64,000 bases of DNA from Streptomyces antimicrobicus (GTDB taxonomy: Bacteria > Actinomycetota > Actinomycetes > Streptomycetales > Streptomycetaceae): positions 25,017 to 89,016 of the forward strand of contig NZ_JAJAUY010000007.1 in the NCBI RefSeq assembly GCF_020532625.1, given 5' to 3'. Below are positions 24,566 through 33,439 of the stretch, piece after piece; position 1 is the stretch's first letter; the number at the start of each line of letters is the position of its first letter. The notes under the pieces are model-generated. The model did no database searches, was not told the origin of the DNA, and saw nothing but the letters and a program-made list of their open reading frames with translations. The position numbers and the translations under genes were made by a program.

Positions 24566-25309
24566 TCAGGGCACCTTGCGCACGAGCTGGCTGGTCAGGT
24601 CGTAGCGTGCGCCGACAATGGCCAGGCGACCGTCGGCGATCCGGGCGGCGAGGTCCGGCTCGGCGGTCAGGCGCGCCCGGACGCGGCGCACGTTCTCGGT
24701 GACCGCCGCGTCGATCCGGGCCTCGCCCTCGAGCGCGTGATCGATCGCCGGCCGGATCCGCTCCGCCAAGTAGCGGATGTGTGCCGGGAGCGCGCCGCCG
24801 GCCTCGGAGTGCACGGCGGCGGCGACCGCTCCGCACCCCTGATGACCCAGGACGACGATCAGCGGGACGCCCAGTTCCAGCACCCCGTACGCGATGCTGC
24901 CCAGGACCGCTTCGTCCAGGACCTCGCCCGCCGACCGCACGGTGAGCAGATCACCCAGGCCCTGGTCGAAGACCAGCTCCGGCGGCACCCGCGAGTCCAC
25001 GCACCCCAGGACCACCGCGAACGGGTGCTGCCCGCCCACCAGCGCCCGGCGGACACTCCGGGCACGGTCCGGACGGCTCTCGTGAAACGTTCGCCACCGC
25101 CGGTTCCCCGCCATCAGCTCACGCCACGCAGGCCCCGGCGCGCACGGCCGCGACCCGCCCACGGCCGCCGCCCCGGCTCGCCCTCCCGAGGCTGCCGAGG
25201 CCCCGCACACCAGCCCCGCCCCTAACACCGCGGCCCCGCTCAACCCCGCGCGCACCAGTCGGCGACGCGCGACAGACACCTCTGCCCCACAGCTACGATC
25301 GACGCTCAT
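24566..25309 (-). CDS. exported beta-carbonic anhydrase
   Basis: 247 residues. Zinc ligands of the beta class are all present: Cys 103 in GCVDSR, His 156 and Cys 159 in LGHQGC, with the Asp 105-Arg 107 dyad. It interconverts CO2 and bicarbonate. The N-terminus carries ARRRLVRAG followed by a hydrophobic stretch (about 15-40), a likely Tat or Sec signal that would place the enzyme outside the membrane. It sits beside the ArsR2/SulP genes, consistent with a role in inorganic carbon handling together with SulP, although the spacing does not prove co-regulation. A shorter start cannot be excluded but would remove the signal. Confidence 0.9.
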   Translation of the reverse strand: MSVDRSCGAEVSVARRRLVRAGLSGAAVLGAGLVCGASAASGGRAGAAAVGGSRPCAPGPAWRELMAGNRRWRTFHESRPDRARSVRRALVGGQHPFAVVLGCVDSRVPPELVFDQGLGDLLTVRSAGEVLDEAVLGSIAYGVLELGVPLIVVLGHQGCGAVAAAVHSEAGGALPAHIRYLAERIRPAIDHALEGEARIDAAVTENVRRVRARLTAEPDLAARIADGRLAIVGARYDLTSQLVRKVP

Positions 25310-25420
25310 GTCCGGACAAGCTAGACGCCTCCCCTGCCCGGGCGGCGGGCGCGGGCCCGGCCTTGAGCAAGATTTGGCCCACTCCGCCCCGGCTGCCGCA
25401 CGACACGCCCTCCAAGGCCC

Positions 25421-26944
25421 TCAGAAGAGCCCGAGCTTCCTCGGCGAGTAGCTGACCAGCAGGTTCTTCGTCTGCTGGTAGTGCTCCAGCATCATCTTGT
25501 GCCCCTCGCGGCCGATCCCCGACTGCTTGTAGCCGCCGAAGGCGGCGTGCGCCGGGTAGGCGTGGTACGTGTTCTGCCAGACGCGGCCCGCCTGGAGGGC
25601 GCGGCCGGCGCGGTAGGCGGTGTTCACGTCGCGGGTCCACACGCCCGCGCCGAGGCCGTAGGCCGTGTCGTTGGCGATGCGGACCGCGTCGTCGAAGTCC
25701 TCGAACGACGTCACCGAGACCACCGGGCCGAAGATCTCCTCCTGGAAGATCCGCATCCGGTTGTCGCCTTCGAAGACGGTCGGCTGGACGTAGTAACCGC
25801 CGGCCAGTTCCCCGTCGAGCTCCTGGCGCCGGCCGCCGGTGAGGATCTTCGCGCCCTCCTTCCGGCCGAGTTCCACGTACGACAGGATCTTCTTCAGCTG
25901 CTCCTCCGAGGCCTGCGCGCCGATCATCGTGTCCGTGTCCAGCGGATGCCCCGGCACGATCAGCCGCGTACGGGCGACGGCCGCGTCCAGGAAGTCGCCG
26001 TAGCGGCCGCGTTCGATCAGGGCGCGCGAGGGGCACGTGCACACCTCGCCCTGGTTGAGGGCGAACATGGCGAAGCCTTCGAGGGCCTTGTCCCGCAGGT
26101 CGTCGTCGACGGCCCAGATGTCGTCGAAGAAGAGGTTCGGGCTCTTGCCGCCCAGTTCCAGGGTGACGGGCTTGAGGTTCTCCGCGGCGTACCGCATGAT
26201 CAGCCGGCCCGTCGACGTCTCCCCGGTGAACGCGATCTTCGCCACCCGCGGGCTGGACGCCAGGGGTTTGCCGGCTTCCTCGCCGAAGCCGTTGACGACG
26301 TTCACCACGCCCGGCGGCAGCAGGTCGGCGACCAGGCCCAGCCAGTAGTGCACCGAGGCCGGGGTCTGCTCGGCCGGCTTGAGCACGACCGTGTTGCCGG
26401 CCGCCAGCGCCGGTGCCAGCTTCCACGCGGCCATCAGGAGGGGGAAGTTCCACGGGATGATCTGCGCCACCACTCCCAGCGGTTCGTGGAAGTGGTAGGC
26501 GACGGTGTCCCCGTCGAGTTCGCTGAGGCTGCCCTCCTGGGCGCGCAACACACCGGCGAAGTACCGGAAGTGGTCGATCGCCAGCGGTAGGTCGGCGGCC
26601 AGCGTCTCACGGACCGGCTTGCCGTTCTCCCAGGTCTCCGCGACCGCCAGCGCCTCCAGGTGCTGTTCCGTGCGGTCGGCGATGCGCAGCAGCACCGCGG
26701 ACCGCTCGGCGGCCGGGGTGCGGCCCCACGCGGGGGCCGCGGCGTGGGCCGCGTCAAGCGCCCGCTCCACGTCCTCCGCCGTGCCGCGTGCCACCTCCGT
26801 GAACACCTGGCCGTCGACCGGGGAGGGGTTGGCGAACCAGCGCCCGCGCACCGGGTCCACGTACGCGCCGCCGATGAAGTGCCCGTAGCGGGGCGCGTAC
26901 GCCATGAGCGCGCCCTCGGTGCCAGGTGCCGCGTACCGGGTCAT
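25421..26944 (-). CDS. NAD-dependent aldehyde dehydrogenase (AldB/ExaC type)
   Basis: 507 residues, the usual family length. The catalytic Cys is 302 in NQGEVC (Cys 304 follows), with general-base Glu in LELGGKSP and the NAD-binding PWNFPL and GETSTGR motifs. The C-terminal half has [10 protein letters not shown] and the [13 protein letters not shown] end. The ExaC/AldB group oxidises acetaldehyde and other short aldehydes. The gene lies 151 bp downstream of a GAF-domain regulator on the same strand, an arrangement common for acetaldehyde dehydrogenases and their AcoR-like activators. An ATG 13 codons in ([10 protein letters not shown]) is an alternative start. Confidence 0.93.
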   Translation of the reverse strand: MTRYAAPGTEGALMAYAPRYGHFIGGAYVDPVRGRWFANPSPVDGQVFTEVARGTAEDVERALDAAHAAAPAWGRTPAAERSAVLLRIADRTEQHLEALAVAETWENGKPVRETLAADLPLAIDHFRYFAGVLRAQEGSLSELDGDTVAYHFHEPLGVVAQIIPWNFPLLMAAWKLAPALAAGNTVVLKPAEQTPASVHYWLGLVADLLPPGVVNVVNGFGEEAGKPLASSPRVAKIAFTGETSTGRLIMRYAAENLKPVTLELGGKSPNLFFDDIWAVDDDLRDKALEGFAMFALNQGEVCTCPSRALIERGRYGDFLDAAVARTRLIVPGHPLDTDTMIGAQASEEQLKKILSYVELGRKEGAKILTGGRRQELDGELAGGYYVQPTVFEGDNRMRIFQEEIFGPVVSVTSFEDFDDAVRIANDTAYGLGAGVWTRDVNTAYRAGRALQAGRVWQNTYHAYPAHAAFGGYKQSGIGREGHKMMLEHYQQTKNLLVSYSPRKLGLF

Positions 26945-26958
26945 GCGTCCTCCACCGG

Positions 26959-27010
26959 CCGTCCGCCGTCCGCCGTCCGCCGTCAGCCGTCCGCCGTCCG
27001 CCGTCCGCCC
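26959..27010. repeat. heptamer tandem repeat GTCCGCC
   Basis: About seven copies of GTCCGCC, one changed to GTCAGCC, lie just upstream of the aldehyde dehydrogenase start, within the 151-bp gap after the regulator gene. Being close to the start codon, it could affect the leader or simply be a slippage-prone tract. Confidence 0.75.
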
Positions 27011-27095
27011 ACCGGACAGCGCCGCGGGCGAGCCTAAGGAGCCCCGGGTTGCACCTACGTTGCCTGCACCGCGCCCTGCCCCCGCACGGCGTCGC

Positions 27096-28391
27096 TCAGC
27101 TCCACGCGCCCCGTTCGACGCCCGGTTCCGCGCCCGGTTCCGCGCCCAGTTCCTTGTCCAGGGTGCGGGCGTGGGCCAGGGCGGCCGGGCGGGCGTGCGC
27201 GGGGAGGGCCGCGGCCAGGGCCTGCCACGCCGCCGGGTCGTCCTCGCCCCACGGGCTGCACACCCAGTCCGCCAGGAGGCCGCAGTCCGCCCGCGCGATC
27301 ACGGCGGCGCGCGCGGCGTCCTCGATGCGGCGGCGCAGGCGTACGACGGCCGGCGCGGTGGAGCCGGGCAGCAGGGGGCCCGCGTAGCCGCTGAGCGCCG
27401 CAGACACCGCGCCGGTGGCCAGCCGCCGGGTCACCGCGGTGAAGTCCGCCCGCAGCGGTGCCGCCGTGCGGTACGGGCGGGAGAGCAGCACCCCCGGCCC
27501 GAGGAGGTTCCGCAGACGGGACATCTCGGCCCGCAGCGTCACCGGGGCGACCGCTTCGTCCTCGTAGAGCGCGATCGCCAGTTCCTCCCCGGACCAGCCC
27601 TCGGGCCGGTGCGCCAGCAACGCCATGATCTCGCTGTGCCGCCGCCCGAGCCGCAGCCGCCGGCCGCCCAGCACGAGCAGGGCCTCGTCCCGGCCGAGCG
27701 CGCGCAGGGTGCCGTGGGCCGGCGGCGGGGCCGGTTCCAGCAGCGCGAGCTGGGACTCCGCCGCCCGCGCCACGGCCTGGACGAACGCCAGCGAGTGCGG
27801 GTGCGCCAGACCGTCGCCGCCGGTGATGTCCACGGCGCCCAGCAGTTCCCCGGTGCGCGGATCGCGCAGCGGGGCCGCGGCGCAGGTCCAGGGGTGCACC
27901 TGCCGGCTGAAGTGCTCGGGGCCGAAGACCTGGACGGGCGCGCCGACCGCCATCGCCGTCCCCGGCGCGTTGGTGCCCATCGCGGACTCCGCCCAGCGGG
28001 CGCCCGGCACGAAGCCGAGGCCCTCGGCCCGGGTCAGGGTGCCGGTGTCGCCCTCCACCCACAGCAGGCTGCCGCGGGCGTCGCACACCGCCAGCAGGTG
28101 CTCCTGGTGGGCGGCGTAGGCCCCGATCAGTTCCCGGAACACCGGCATCACCCGGGCCAGCGGATGCTCCTCCCGGTACTCCCGCAGCTCCGGCCCGGGC
28201 AGCTCGACCCGGGCCGTGGACTCCGGGCTGACGCGGGCCCGCGCGCAGCGCCGCCACGACTGCGCGATGACCGTCCGCACCCGGCCCTGGACGCGTCCGT
28301 GCCGGGTGAACGCGTCGTGGGCGCCGCGCAGTTCCCGGGTCCGGGCGGCGGGATCCACCCCGTCCGGCAGCGCCACCGACGGACCGGTCAT
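27096..28391 (-). CDS. GAF-domain transcriptional regulator of the aldehyde dehydrogenase
   Basis: 431 residues from the ATG at 28391, preceded by GGGAGG. The N-terminus ([17 protein letters not shown]) and the GAF region with [22 protein letters not shown] match the sensory half of AcoR-type activators. No AAA+ sigma-54 domain follows. Instead residues about 260-340 form a winged-helix-like segment ([20 protein letters not shown]), typical of the sigma-54-independent actinobacterial version. It probably senses an aldehyde or ketone precursor and controls the downstream aldehyde dehydrogenase. Its tail has Glu-Pro-Gly-Ala repeats. Confidence 0.83.
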   Translation of the reverse strand: MTGPSVALPDGVDPAARTRELRGAHDAFTRHGRVQGRVRTVIAQSWRRCARARVSPESTARVELPGPELREYREEHPLARVMPVFRELIGAYAAHQEHLLAVCDARGSLLWVEGDTGTLTRAEGLGFVPGARWAESAMGTNAPGTAMAVGAPVQVFGPEHFSRQVHPWTCAAAPLRDPRTGELLGAVDITGGDGLAHPHSLAFVQAVARAAESQLALLEPAPPPAHGTLRALGRDEALLVLGGRRLRLGRRHSEIMALLAHRPEGWSGEELAIALYEDEAVAPVTLRAEMSRLRNLLGPGVLLSRPYRTAAPLRADFTAVTRRLATGAVSAALSGYAGPLLPGSTAPAVVRLRRRIEDAARAAVIARADCGLLADWVCSPWGEDDPAAWQALAAALPAHARPAALAHARTLDKELGAEPGAEPGVERGAWS

Positions 28392-28555
28392 GTCGCCTCC
28401 CTGGCATCCGCGGCTCCTGGAGCGCTCATCGTCGTCGCGGCGGGCAGCGACGACAAGCACGCCTTCGGCCGGGAACGGGAGCGGGCGGCCGGGAACGGTC
28501 CGCCGGCCGCGCGCGTTGAGGGGGTAGGGCCGGCGCAATGGGAGGTGTCCGTACG

Positions 28556-28738
28556 ATGTCGACGAGCGGGAAGATCGCGGTTGCGGGTGTCGTGGCCGCG
28601 GTGGTGCTGTTCTGGACGGTCGGGTTCTGGCCAGGTCTGGCGGTCCTGATCGGCGTGCCGGTGGCCGCGTACCTGCTGCTGGACCGGTCCCAGCGGCGTC
28701 GGCTGCGCGGCGCCTCCAGACGACAGCTGGGCCGCTAG
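28556..28738 (+). CDS. small membrane protein
   Basis: 60 residues. Two hydrophobic segments (about 6-22 and 25-43) are followed by a basic tail, LLLDRSQRRRLRGASRRQLGR-like. The ATG at 28556 has GGAGG about 10 bases upstream; an in-frame ATG at 28538 is possible. It diverges from the GAF regulator and precedes the MOSC gene by 105 bp. I know no function; small basic two-helix proteins of this kind are common in Streptomyces. Confidence 0.65.
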   Translation: MSTSGKIAVAGVVAAVVLFWTVGFWPGLAVLIGVPVAAYLLLDRSQRRRLRGASRRQLGR

Positions 28739-28843
28739 GCCGCGGTGCGGCCGGGCGGCATCGCGGGTCGGCGGCGCGGGTCGTCGGCGCGGGGCGGCGG
28801 TGCGGAGCGGGAACGAACGGGTGAAGCGGGGGGACGAGCAGGA

Positions 28844-29548
28844 ATGAGCGACGGAGCGGGCCAGATGCCGACCGAGGGAGACCGCACGGCGGCTACGGCG
28901 TCTACGGCGTCTACGGCGTCTACGACGGCTACGGCGGACCAGGCACCCACGGCGGTTCCTACGGTCGCCCGGGGAGACCTCTCGGCAGAGGGGAGTCCCG
29001 GGGTCGGGGCAGGCCAGGTCCTGGCCGTGAGCAGCAACGCCGCGTACTCCTTCACCAAGCCCAACCGCGAGAGCATCACCCTGCTCGCCGGGCTGGGCGT
29101 GGAGGGCGACGTCCACGCGGGCGTCACGGTCAAGCACCGCTCCCGGGTCGCGCAGGACCCCACGAAGCCGAACCTCCGCCAGGTCCACCTGATCCACCAG
29201 GAGCTCTTCGACGAGGTCGCCGAGGCCGGCTTCACGGTGGCCCCCGGCCAGCTCGGGGAGAACGTGACCACGGTCGGCATCGACCTGCTGGCGCTGCCGA
29301 CGGGCACCCTGCTGCGCCTCGGCGAGGAGGCCGTCGTCGAGGTCACGGGCCTGCGGAACCCCTGCGCCCAGATCGACAACTTCCAGGCCGGTCTGCTCAA
29401 GCGGGTCGTCGGCCGCGACGACGAGGGCCGGATCGTCCGCAAGGCCGGGATCATGGGCGTGGTCCGCCGGGGCGGCACGGTCCGCCCGGGCGACCCGATC
29501 ACGCTCACCCTCCCCGCCGAACCCCACGTCCCCCTCGCGAAGGTCTGA
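28844..29548 (+). CDS. MOSC-domain protein
   Basis: 234 residues. After a low-complexity N-terminus with Thr-Ala-Ser repeats (coded by a 9-bp tandem repeat near 28892-28935), a MOSC domain runs from about 62 to the end. It shows GVEGDVHAG, RQVHLIHQELFDEV, GQLGENVTT and a conserved Cys in GLRNPCAQI. MOSC domains, as in molybdenum cofactor sulfurase tails and YiiM/YuaD, are thought to bind molybdenum cofactor or carry sulfur. The ATG at 28844 (MSDGAGQ) follows a G-rich site; a longer start at 28745 lies in the same frame. A strong hairpin follows the stop. Confidence 0.85.
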   Translation: MSDGAGQMPTEGDRTAATASTASTASTTATADQAPTAVPTVARGDLSAEGSPGVGAGQVLAVSSNAAYSFTKPNRESITLLAGLGVEGDVHAGVTVKHRSRVAQDPTKPNLRQVHLIHQELFDEVAEAGFTVAPGQLGENVTTVGIDLLALPTGTLLRLGEEAVVEVTGLRNPCAQIDNFQAGLLKRVVGRDDEGRIVRKAGIMGVVRRGGTVRPGDPITLTLPAEPHVPLAKV

Positions 29549-29553
29549 CCACC

Positions 29554-29571
29554 CCGGAGCCGCAGCTCCGG
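29554..29571 (+). terminator. hairpin after the MOSC gene
   Basis: CCGGAGC (29554-29560), loop CGCA, GCTCCGG (29565-29571): a perfect 7-bp GC stem 6 bases after the stop. It is well placed to terminate MOSC transcription. Confidence 0.65.
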
Positions 29572-29737
29572 CGGGGCGGCTCCCGTCGCGTTCCCGCCGC
29601 GCCCGGCGGGGCTCTCGGCGCCGCGCCGGGCGGGCCGGCGGCCCCCGGCCGCAGGGGGGCGGTCCGCTGCGCCGCCGCGGGTCGGCGGCCGCGCCACCGC
29701 ACCGCCGGGCCCGGCGCCCCCTGGCAGGGGCCTGGCC

Positions 29738-30625
29738 CTACGCCGGGCGTACCGCCACCGCGTCCAGGGCCGCCAGCAGGCCCGGCAGGTCCGTGTCGCC
29801 CTCGCGGGGGACCGGGATGACCGTGCTCGGGGCCTCGTCCAGCAGGACGAAGGCGAGGTCGTCGGTGCGGGCCACCAGGGACCAGCCGGGGCCGTCCGCG
29901 CGGAGCAGGCGGGAGTCCTCGCCCGCGAACGACGACCGCACCCGGCCCGGCGGAGGCGGCTCCTGCGCGTAGGCCCGGGCCTCGGCCAGCGCCCGGTGCA
30001 GCCCGGCGGGCGCCCCCGCCGGTGTCGCCGCGCCGGCACCCGCCGCCGTCCCTTCCCCGGCCCCGACCGGCGAAGGCACTGCGCCCCCGGCCCCGGCCGA
30101 GGTCCCCGCCTCGGCCGCGGCTCCGGCCGCAGCCGCCCCCGCGGCCGCGAACCGCTCCCGCCACTCGCCCCACTGCTGCGCGACCTGGTCCGCGCCGAGC
30201 CGCCGCTGCACCGGACCCCAGACGTCCGCCGAAGGCGGCGACAGCGGCACCCGGCCGGTCCCGTCGGCTCCCTGTTCCGGATCGTGCGGGTCCGGAACAC
30301 CCGGCGCGGACACCGCCAGAGCGAGCGGCCAGCCGCCCAGCGACACCACGATGCTGCGCTCGTCGGGGGAGAGGTCGTACTCCATCCCGCAGTCCCAGGA
30401 GGCGATGGCGATCGCCACGAGCGAGACGTCGTCCACGACCACCGTCCAGCGGGCGCCGTCCTCGTCCTGCCCGAGCACCAGCCCGTAGCCGTCCGCCACC
30501 GGTTCCACACCGAGCTGGGCGCACGCCTCCGGATAGTCGTCGCCGAGGACGCTCGGGAACTGCGCGGGGGTCAGCAGTACGGCGGACAGCACGTACAGCG
30601 AACCGCCGGCCTCGTCATCGGACAC
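29738..30625 (-). CDS. hypothetical protein conserved in Streptomyces
   Basis: 295 residues from the GTG at 30625, with AGGAGG 4-5 bases upstream. The N-terminal part (DDEAGGSLYVLSAVLLTPAQ) and C-terminal part (GPGWSLVARTDDLAFVLLDE) look folded, joined by a long Ala/Gly/Pro-rich linker (about 155-215). I do not recognise a catalytic motif or membrane segment. It diverges from the MpaB-like gene over a gap that holds a 21-bp-spaced direct repeat. No function is offered. Confidence 0.7.
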   Translation of the reverse strand: MSDDEAGGSLYVLSAVLLTPAQFPSVLGDDYPEACAQLGVEPVADGYGLVLGQDEDGARWTVVVDDVSLVAIAIASWDCGMEYDLSPDERSIVVSLGGWPLALAVSAPGVPDPHDPEQGADGTGRVPLSPPSADVWGPVQRRLGADQVAQQWGEWRERFAAAGAAAAGAAAEAGTSAGAGGAVPSPVGAGEGTAAGAGAATPAGAPAGLHRALAEARAYAQEPPPPGRVRSSFAGEDSRLLRADGPGWSLVARTDDLAFVLLDEAPSTVIPVPREGDTDLPGLLAALDAVAVRPA

Positions 30626-30727
30626 GGGACCTCCTGGTGCACTCTCGTCGGCGCACCCTAACCAGCCGGTAACCCGCGCGTCGAGAGGTGGCGGGCGGCG
30701 ATTTCCAAGCCCGCCGCCTGCACGTAG

Positions 30728-30765
30728 AGTTGACAGCCCGCCACGGACAGTTGGCAACCCGTCAC
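30728..30765. promoter_or_regulatory. direct repeats, 21-bp spacing, at the MpaB-like promoter
   Basis: AGTTGACAGCCCGCCAC (30728-30744) recurs as AGTTGGCAACCCGTCAC (30749-30765), 14 of 17 matching, starts 21 bp apart, which is two helical turns. The first copy contains TTGACA, a perfect -35-like hexamer. The pair ends 15 bases before the GTG at 30781. It looks like an activator or repressor site over a promoter. Confidence 0.45.
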
Positions 30766-30780
30766 AGAAAGGGATGCCCG

Positions 30781-31689
30781 GTGCAGCGTTACGAGCGGCT
30801 GAAGGAGATCCTCCGCCTCGATCCGGACCAGGACTTCCTCGCCATCTACCGGCTCACCAGCACCTACGAGTTCCCCTGGGACATCACCCGCGCCCTGGAG
30901 CTCGCCCTCTACCGCACGTACGCCGTCCCCGCCATCGGCCGCCTCCTGGCCGAGACCGGCGAGTTCACCGGCCACGCCCAGAAGCGCTACGACGACACCG
31001 CCCTGCTGCTCGACGCCGTCGTGGAGCACGGCTTCGACAGCGACGTCGCGCGGACCGCGATCCGCCGCGTCAACCAGATGCACCGCAGCTACGACATCGG
31101 CAACGCGGACATGCGCTACGTCCTGTGCACGTTCGTGGTCATTCCCAAGCGCTGGCTGGACGCCTACGGCTGGCGCCCGCTGACCCCCCACGAGCAGCGC
31201 GCCGCCGCCCGCTACTACGCGACTCTGGGGCGCCATATGGGCATTCAGGACATCCCGGGCTCCTACGAGGAGTTCGAAGCCACCGTCGATGCCTACGAAC
31301 GGGAGCATTTCGGCTGGGACGAGGGCGGCAGGAAGGTCGCGGACGCGACCCTCGACCTGATGGCCTCCTGGTACCCCGCCCCGCTCGCCCCGCTCGTGCG
31401 CGGCGCCGCCCTCGCCCTGCTGGACCGGCCGCTGCTGGAAGCGCTGCGGTTCGCGCCGCCCGGCCCGTGGGTACGCCGCCTGGTCCGCGGGGCCCTCCGG
31501 CTGCGCGGGCGGGCGGTACGGCTGCTGCCGCCGCGGACCGAGCCGCACTACGCCCGCCAGAACCGGGAGATCAAGAGCTACCCCGGCGGCTACGACGTCG
31601 GCGAGCTCGGCACCTTCCCGGTCCCGGGCAAGGGCGGCTGCCCCGTGCCGCACCCGCGCAGGGCGGCGGGCGCCGACGCCCAGCAGTAG
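30781..31689 (+). CDS. oxygenase MpaB-like protein (DUF2236)
   Basis: 302 residues. The RYERLKEILRLDPDQDFLAIYRL opening, VNQMHRSYDIGNADMRYVLC and GWRPLTPHEQRAAARYY are characteristic of the actinobacterial MpaB/latex-clearing-like family, mostly helical proteins that bind haem b; MpaB cleaves a farnesyl chain and Lcp cleaves rubber. The substrate here is unknown. The GTG at 30781 follows AAAGGGA. The C-terminus ends in a Cys/Pro-rich segment (GGCPVPHP). It stands alone between a hypothetical gene and a repeat-rich gap. Confidence 0.8.
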   Translation: MQRYERLKEILRLDPDQDFLAIYRLTSTYEFPWDITRALELALYRTYAVPAIGRLLAETGEFTGHAQKRYDDTALLLDAVVEHGFDSDVARTAIRRVNQMHRSYDIGNADMRYVLCTFVVIPKRWLDAYGWRPLTPHEQRAAARYYATLGRHMGIQDIPGSYEEFEATVDAYEREHFGWDEGGRKVADATLDLMASWYPAPLAPLVRGAALALLDRPLLEALRFAPPGPWVRRLVRGALRLRGRAVRLLPPRTEPHYARQNREIKSYPGGYDVGELGTFPVPGKGGCPVPHPRRAAGADAQQ

Positions 31690-31884
31690 CCCCCCGCCTA
31701 CGGTCCTCCGGCCCCTGGCTCCGGCCGGCAGTCGGCCCCTGGCCCTGGCTGTCGGCGCCCGGCTCCGGCTGTCGGCGCCCGGCTCCGGACGTCGGCCCCC
31801 GGCCCCGGACGTCGGCCCCTGGCCCCGGCCCTGGCCATGGGCCACCTGGCCCCGGCCGTCGGCCCGGGCCCTGGCGGTCGGCCG
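31690..31884. repeat. GC-rich direct repeats between convergent genes
   Basis: The gap between the convergent MpaB-like and methyltransferase genes is made of tandem 20-22-bp units, such as GGCTGTCGGCGCCCGGCTCC twice and GGACGTCGGCCCC-type units twice, degenerating to GGCCCTGGCC at the right. No gene is seen. It resembles in style the longer tracts at 33440 and 46541. Confidence 0.7.
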
Positions 31885-32487
31885 TCAGGCCCGGCGGCGT
31901 ACGGCGAGGGCGAGGAAGCGGGCGTCCTCGTCCACGTACGAGGTCAGCTCCCAGCCCGAACCCTCCAGCAGCGGACGCAAGTTCGGCTCGGCCCGGAGGT
32001 CGTCCGGGGTGATCGCCCGGCCGTGGCGCGCCGCCACCGCGGCGCGCCCGATCGGGTGGAACAGCGCCAGCCGCCCGCCGGGGCGGACGACGCGCGCCAA
32101 CTCCCGCAGGTTCGCGGGCGGGTCGGCCAAGTGGGAGATCAGCCCGGCGCCGAACACCGCGTCCAGGCAGCCGTCGCGCAGCGGCAGCCGACCGACGTCG
32201 GCGCGCAGCAGCGCCCCGTCGCGGTCCCGCCCGGCCCGGACCGCCATGGCGAGCATCTCGGGCGTGAGGTCGGCTCCGACGACCGTGCCGCCCGGGCCCA
32301 CGGCCTCGCGCAGCGGCGGCAGGGCGCGGCCCGTGCCGCAGCCGGCGTCCAGGACCCGGTCGCCGGGGCGCAGGCCCAGGTCCGCGACGGCGGCGGCGTA
32401 GGCGGGGCCGTCGTCGGGGAACTTCGTGTCCCAGTCCGCCGCGCGGGGGCCGAAGAACTCCTGCACACGTGTGGGGTCGTCGCTCAT
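31885..32487 (-). CDS. SAM-dependent methyltransferase (class I)
   Basis: 200 residues from the ATG at 32487. Motif I is DRVLDAGCGTGRALPP, followed by VVGADLTPEML (motif II acidic residue) and RVVRPGGRLALFHPIG (motif III region), as in Methyltransf_11/25 proteins. Substrate unknown. A longer in-frame start at 32586 would add a basic leader unlike the family. It is monocistronic, converging on the MpaB-like gene and diverging from the MHYT gene. Confidence 0.85.
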   Translation of the reverse strand: MSDDPTRVQEFFGPRAADWDTKFPDDGPAYAAAVADLGLRPGDRVLDAGCGTGRALPPLREAVGPGGTVVGADLTPEMLAMAVRAGRDRDGALLRADVGRLPLRDGCLDAVFGAGLISHLADPPANLRELARVVRPGGRLALFHPIGRAAVAARHGRAITPDDLRAEPNLRPLLEGSGWELTSYVDEDARFLALAVRRRA

Positions 32488-32650
32488 GTGCCCATGATCC
32501 CGCATCCGCGTCGCGGCCGGGCTTCGGCGTACAACCGGTGCCACGTGTGCGATCGGATGTGTCGCAGTCGAACGTCCTTCTGTCATATTCCAGCAGCTTT
32601 CGAAATGCGCCCCTTGTTCGCGCCCTCACCCGGACTAGCGTCCCTGGGCC

Positions 32651-33439
32651 ATGGGACACCTGGACCACGCCGCCTATGGCTGGCTGACCCCCGTACTGTC
32701 GTACGTGATGGCATCGATCGGCGCCGCCCTCGGGCTGCGCTGCACCGTCCGCGCGCTCGCCGCCACCGGACGTTCGCGCCGCAACTGGCTCCTCACCGCG
32801 GCCTCCGCCATCGGCACCGGCATCTGGACGATGCACTTCGTCGCGATGCTCGGCTTCCACGTCACCGGCACCGCGATCCACTACGACGTGCCGCTGACCG
32901 TCCTCAGCCTGCTCGTCGCCATGGTGGTGGTCGGCGCCGGCGTGTTCGCCGTCGGCCACGGCCACGCCCGGGACCGGGGCAAGGCCCTCGTCCTGGGCGG
33001 CCTCACCACCGGCCTGGGGGTCGCGAGCATGCACTACCTCGGCATGGCCGCGCTGCGCCTGCACGGCCGCATCACCTACGACCTCCTCATGGTCGGCCTG
33101 TCCGTGGTGATCGCCGTGGTCGCGGCCACGGCGGCGCTGTGGGCCGCCCTCAACATCAAGTCCCCGGCCGCGGTCGCCGTGGCCTCCCTGGTCATGGGCG
33201 CGGCCGTGAGCAGCATGCACTACACGGGCATGCTGGCCGTGGCCGTACGCGTCACCCCCTCCGACGCGGGCCTCCCGGGTGCCACGGCCCTGCAGTTCAT
33301 CTTCCCGCTCGCGGTCGGCCTCGGCTCGTACCTGTTCATCACCTCCGCCTTCGTCGCCCTGTCCCCGACCGCCGACGAACGCGAGGCCTCGGCCTCAGCC
33401 CGGAGGCTGGGCGCGACGGCGGGCGCCGCGGCGAACTGA
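32651..33439 (+). CDS. MHYT-domain integral membrane protein
   Basis: 262 residues with seven or so membrane segments. Three MHYT-type motifs are present: WTMHFVAM, SMHYLGM and SMHYTGM, regularly spaced at the ends of helices. Their Met/His residues are proposed to bind copper and sense O2, CO or NO. No GGDEF, EAL or kinase domain is attached, so it is the stand-alone form common in Streptomyces. It is followed by the 1-kb C-rich repeat tract; no operon partner is seen. Confidence 0.92.
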   Translation: MGHLDHAAYGWLTPVLSYVMASIGAALGLRCTVRALAATGRSRRNWLLTAASAIGTGIWTMHFVAMLGFHVTGTAIHYDVPLTVLSLLVAMVVVGAGVFAVGHGHARDRGKALVLGGLTTGLGVASMHYLGMAALRLHGRITYDLLMVGLSVVIAVVAATAALWAALNIKSPAAVAVASLVMGAAVSSMHYTGMLAVAVRVTPSDAGLPGATALQFIFPLAVGLGSYLFITSAFVALSPTADEREASASARRLGATAGAAAN

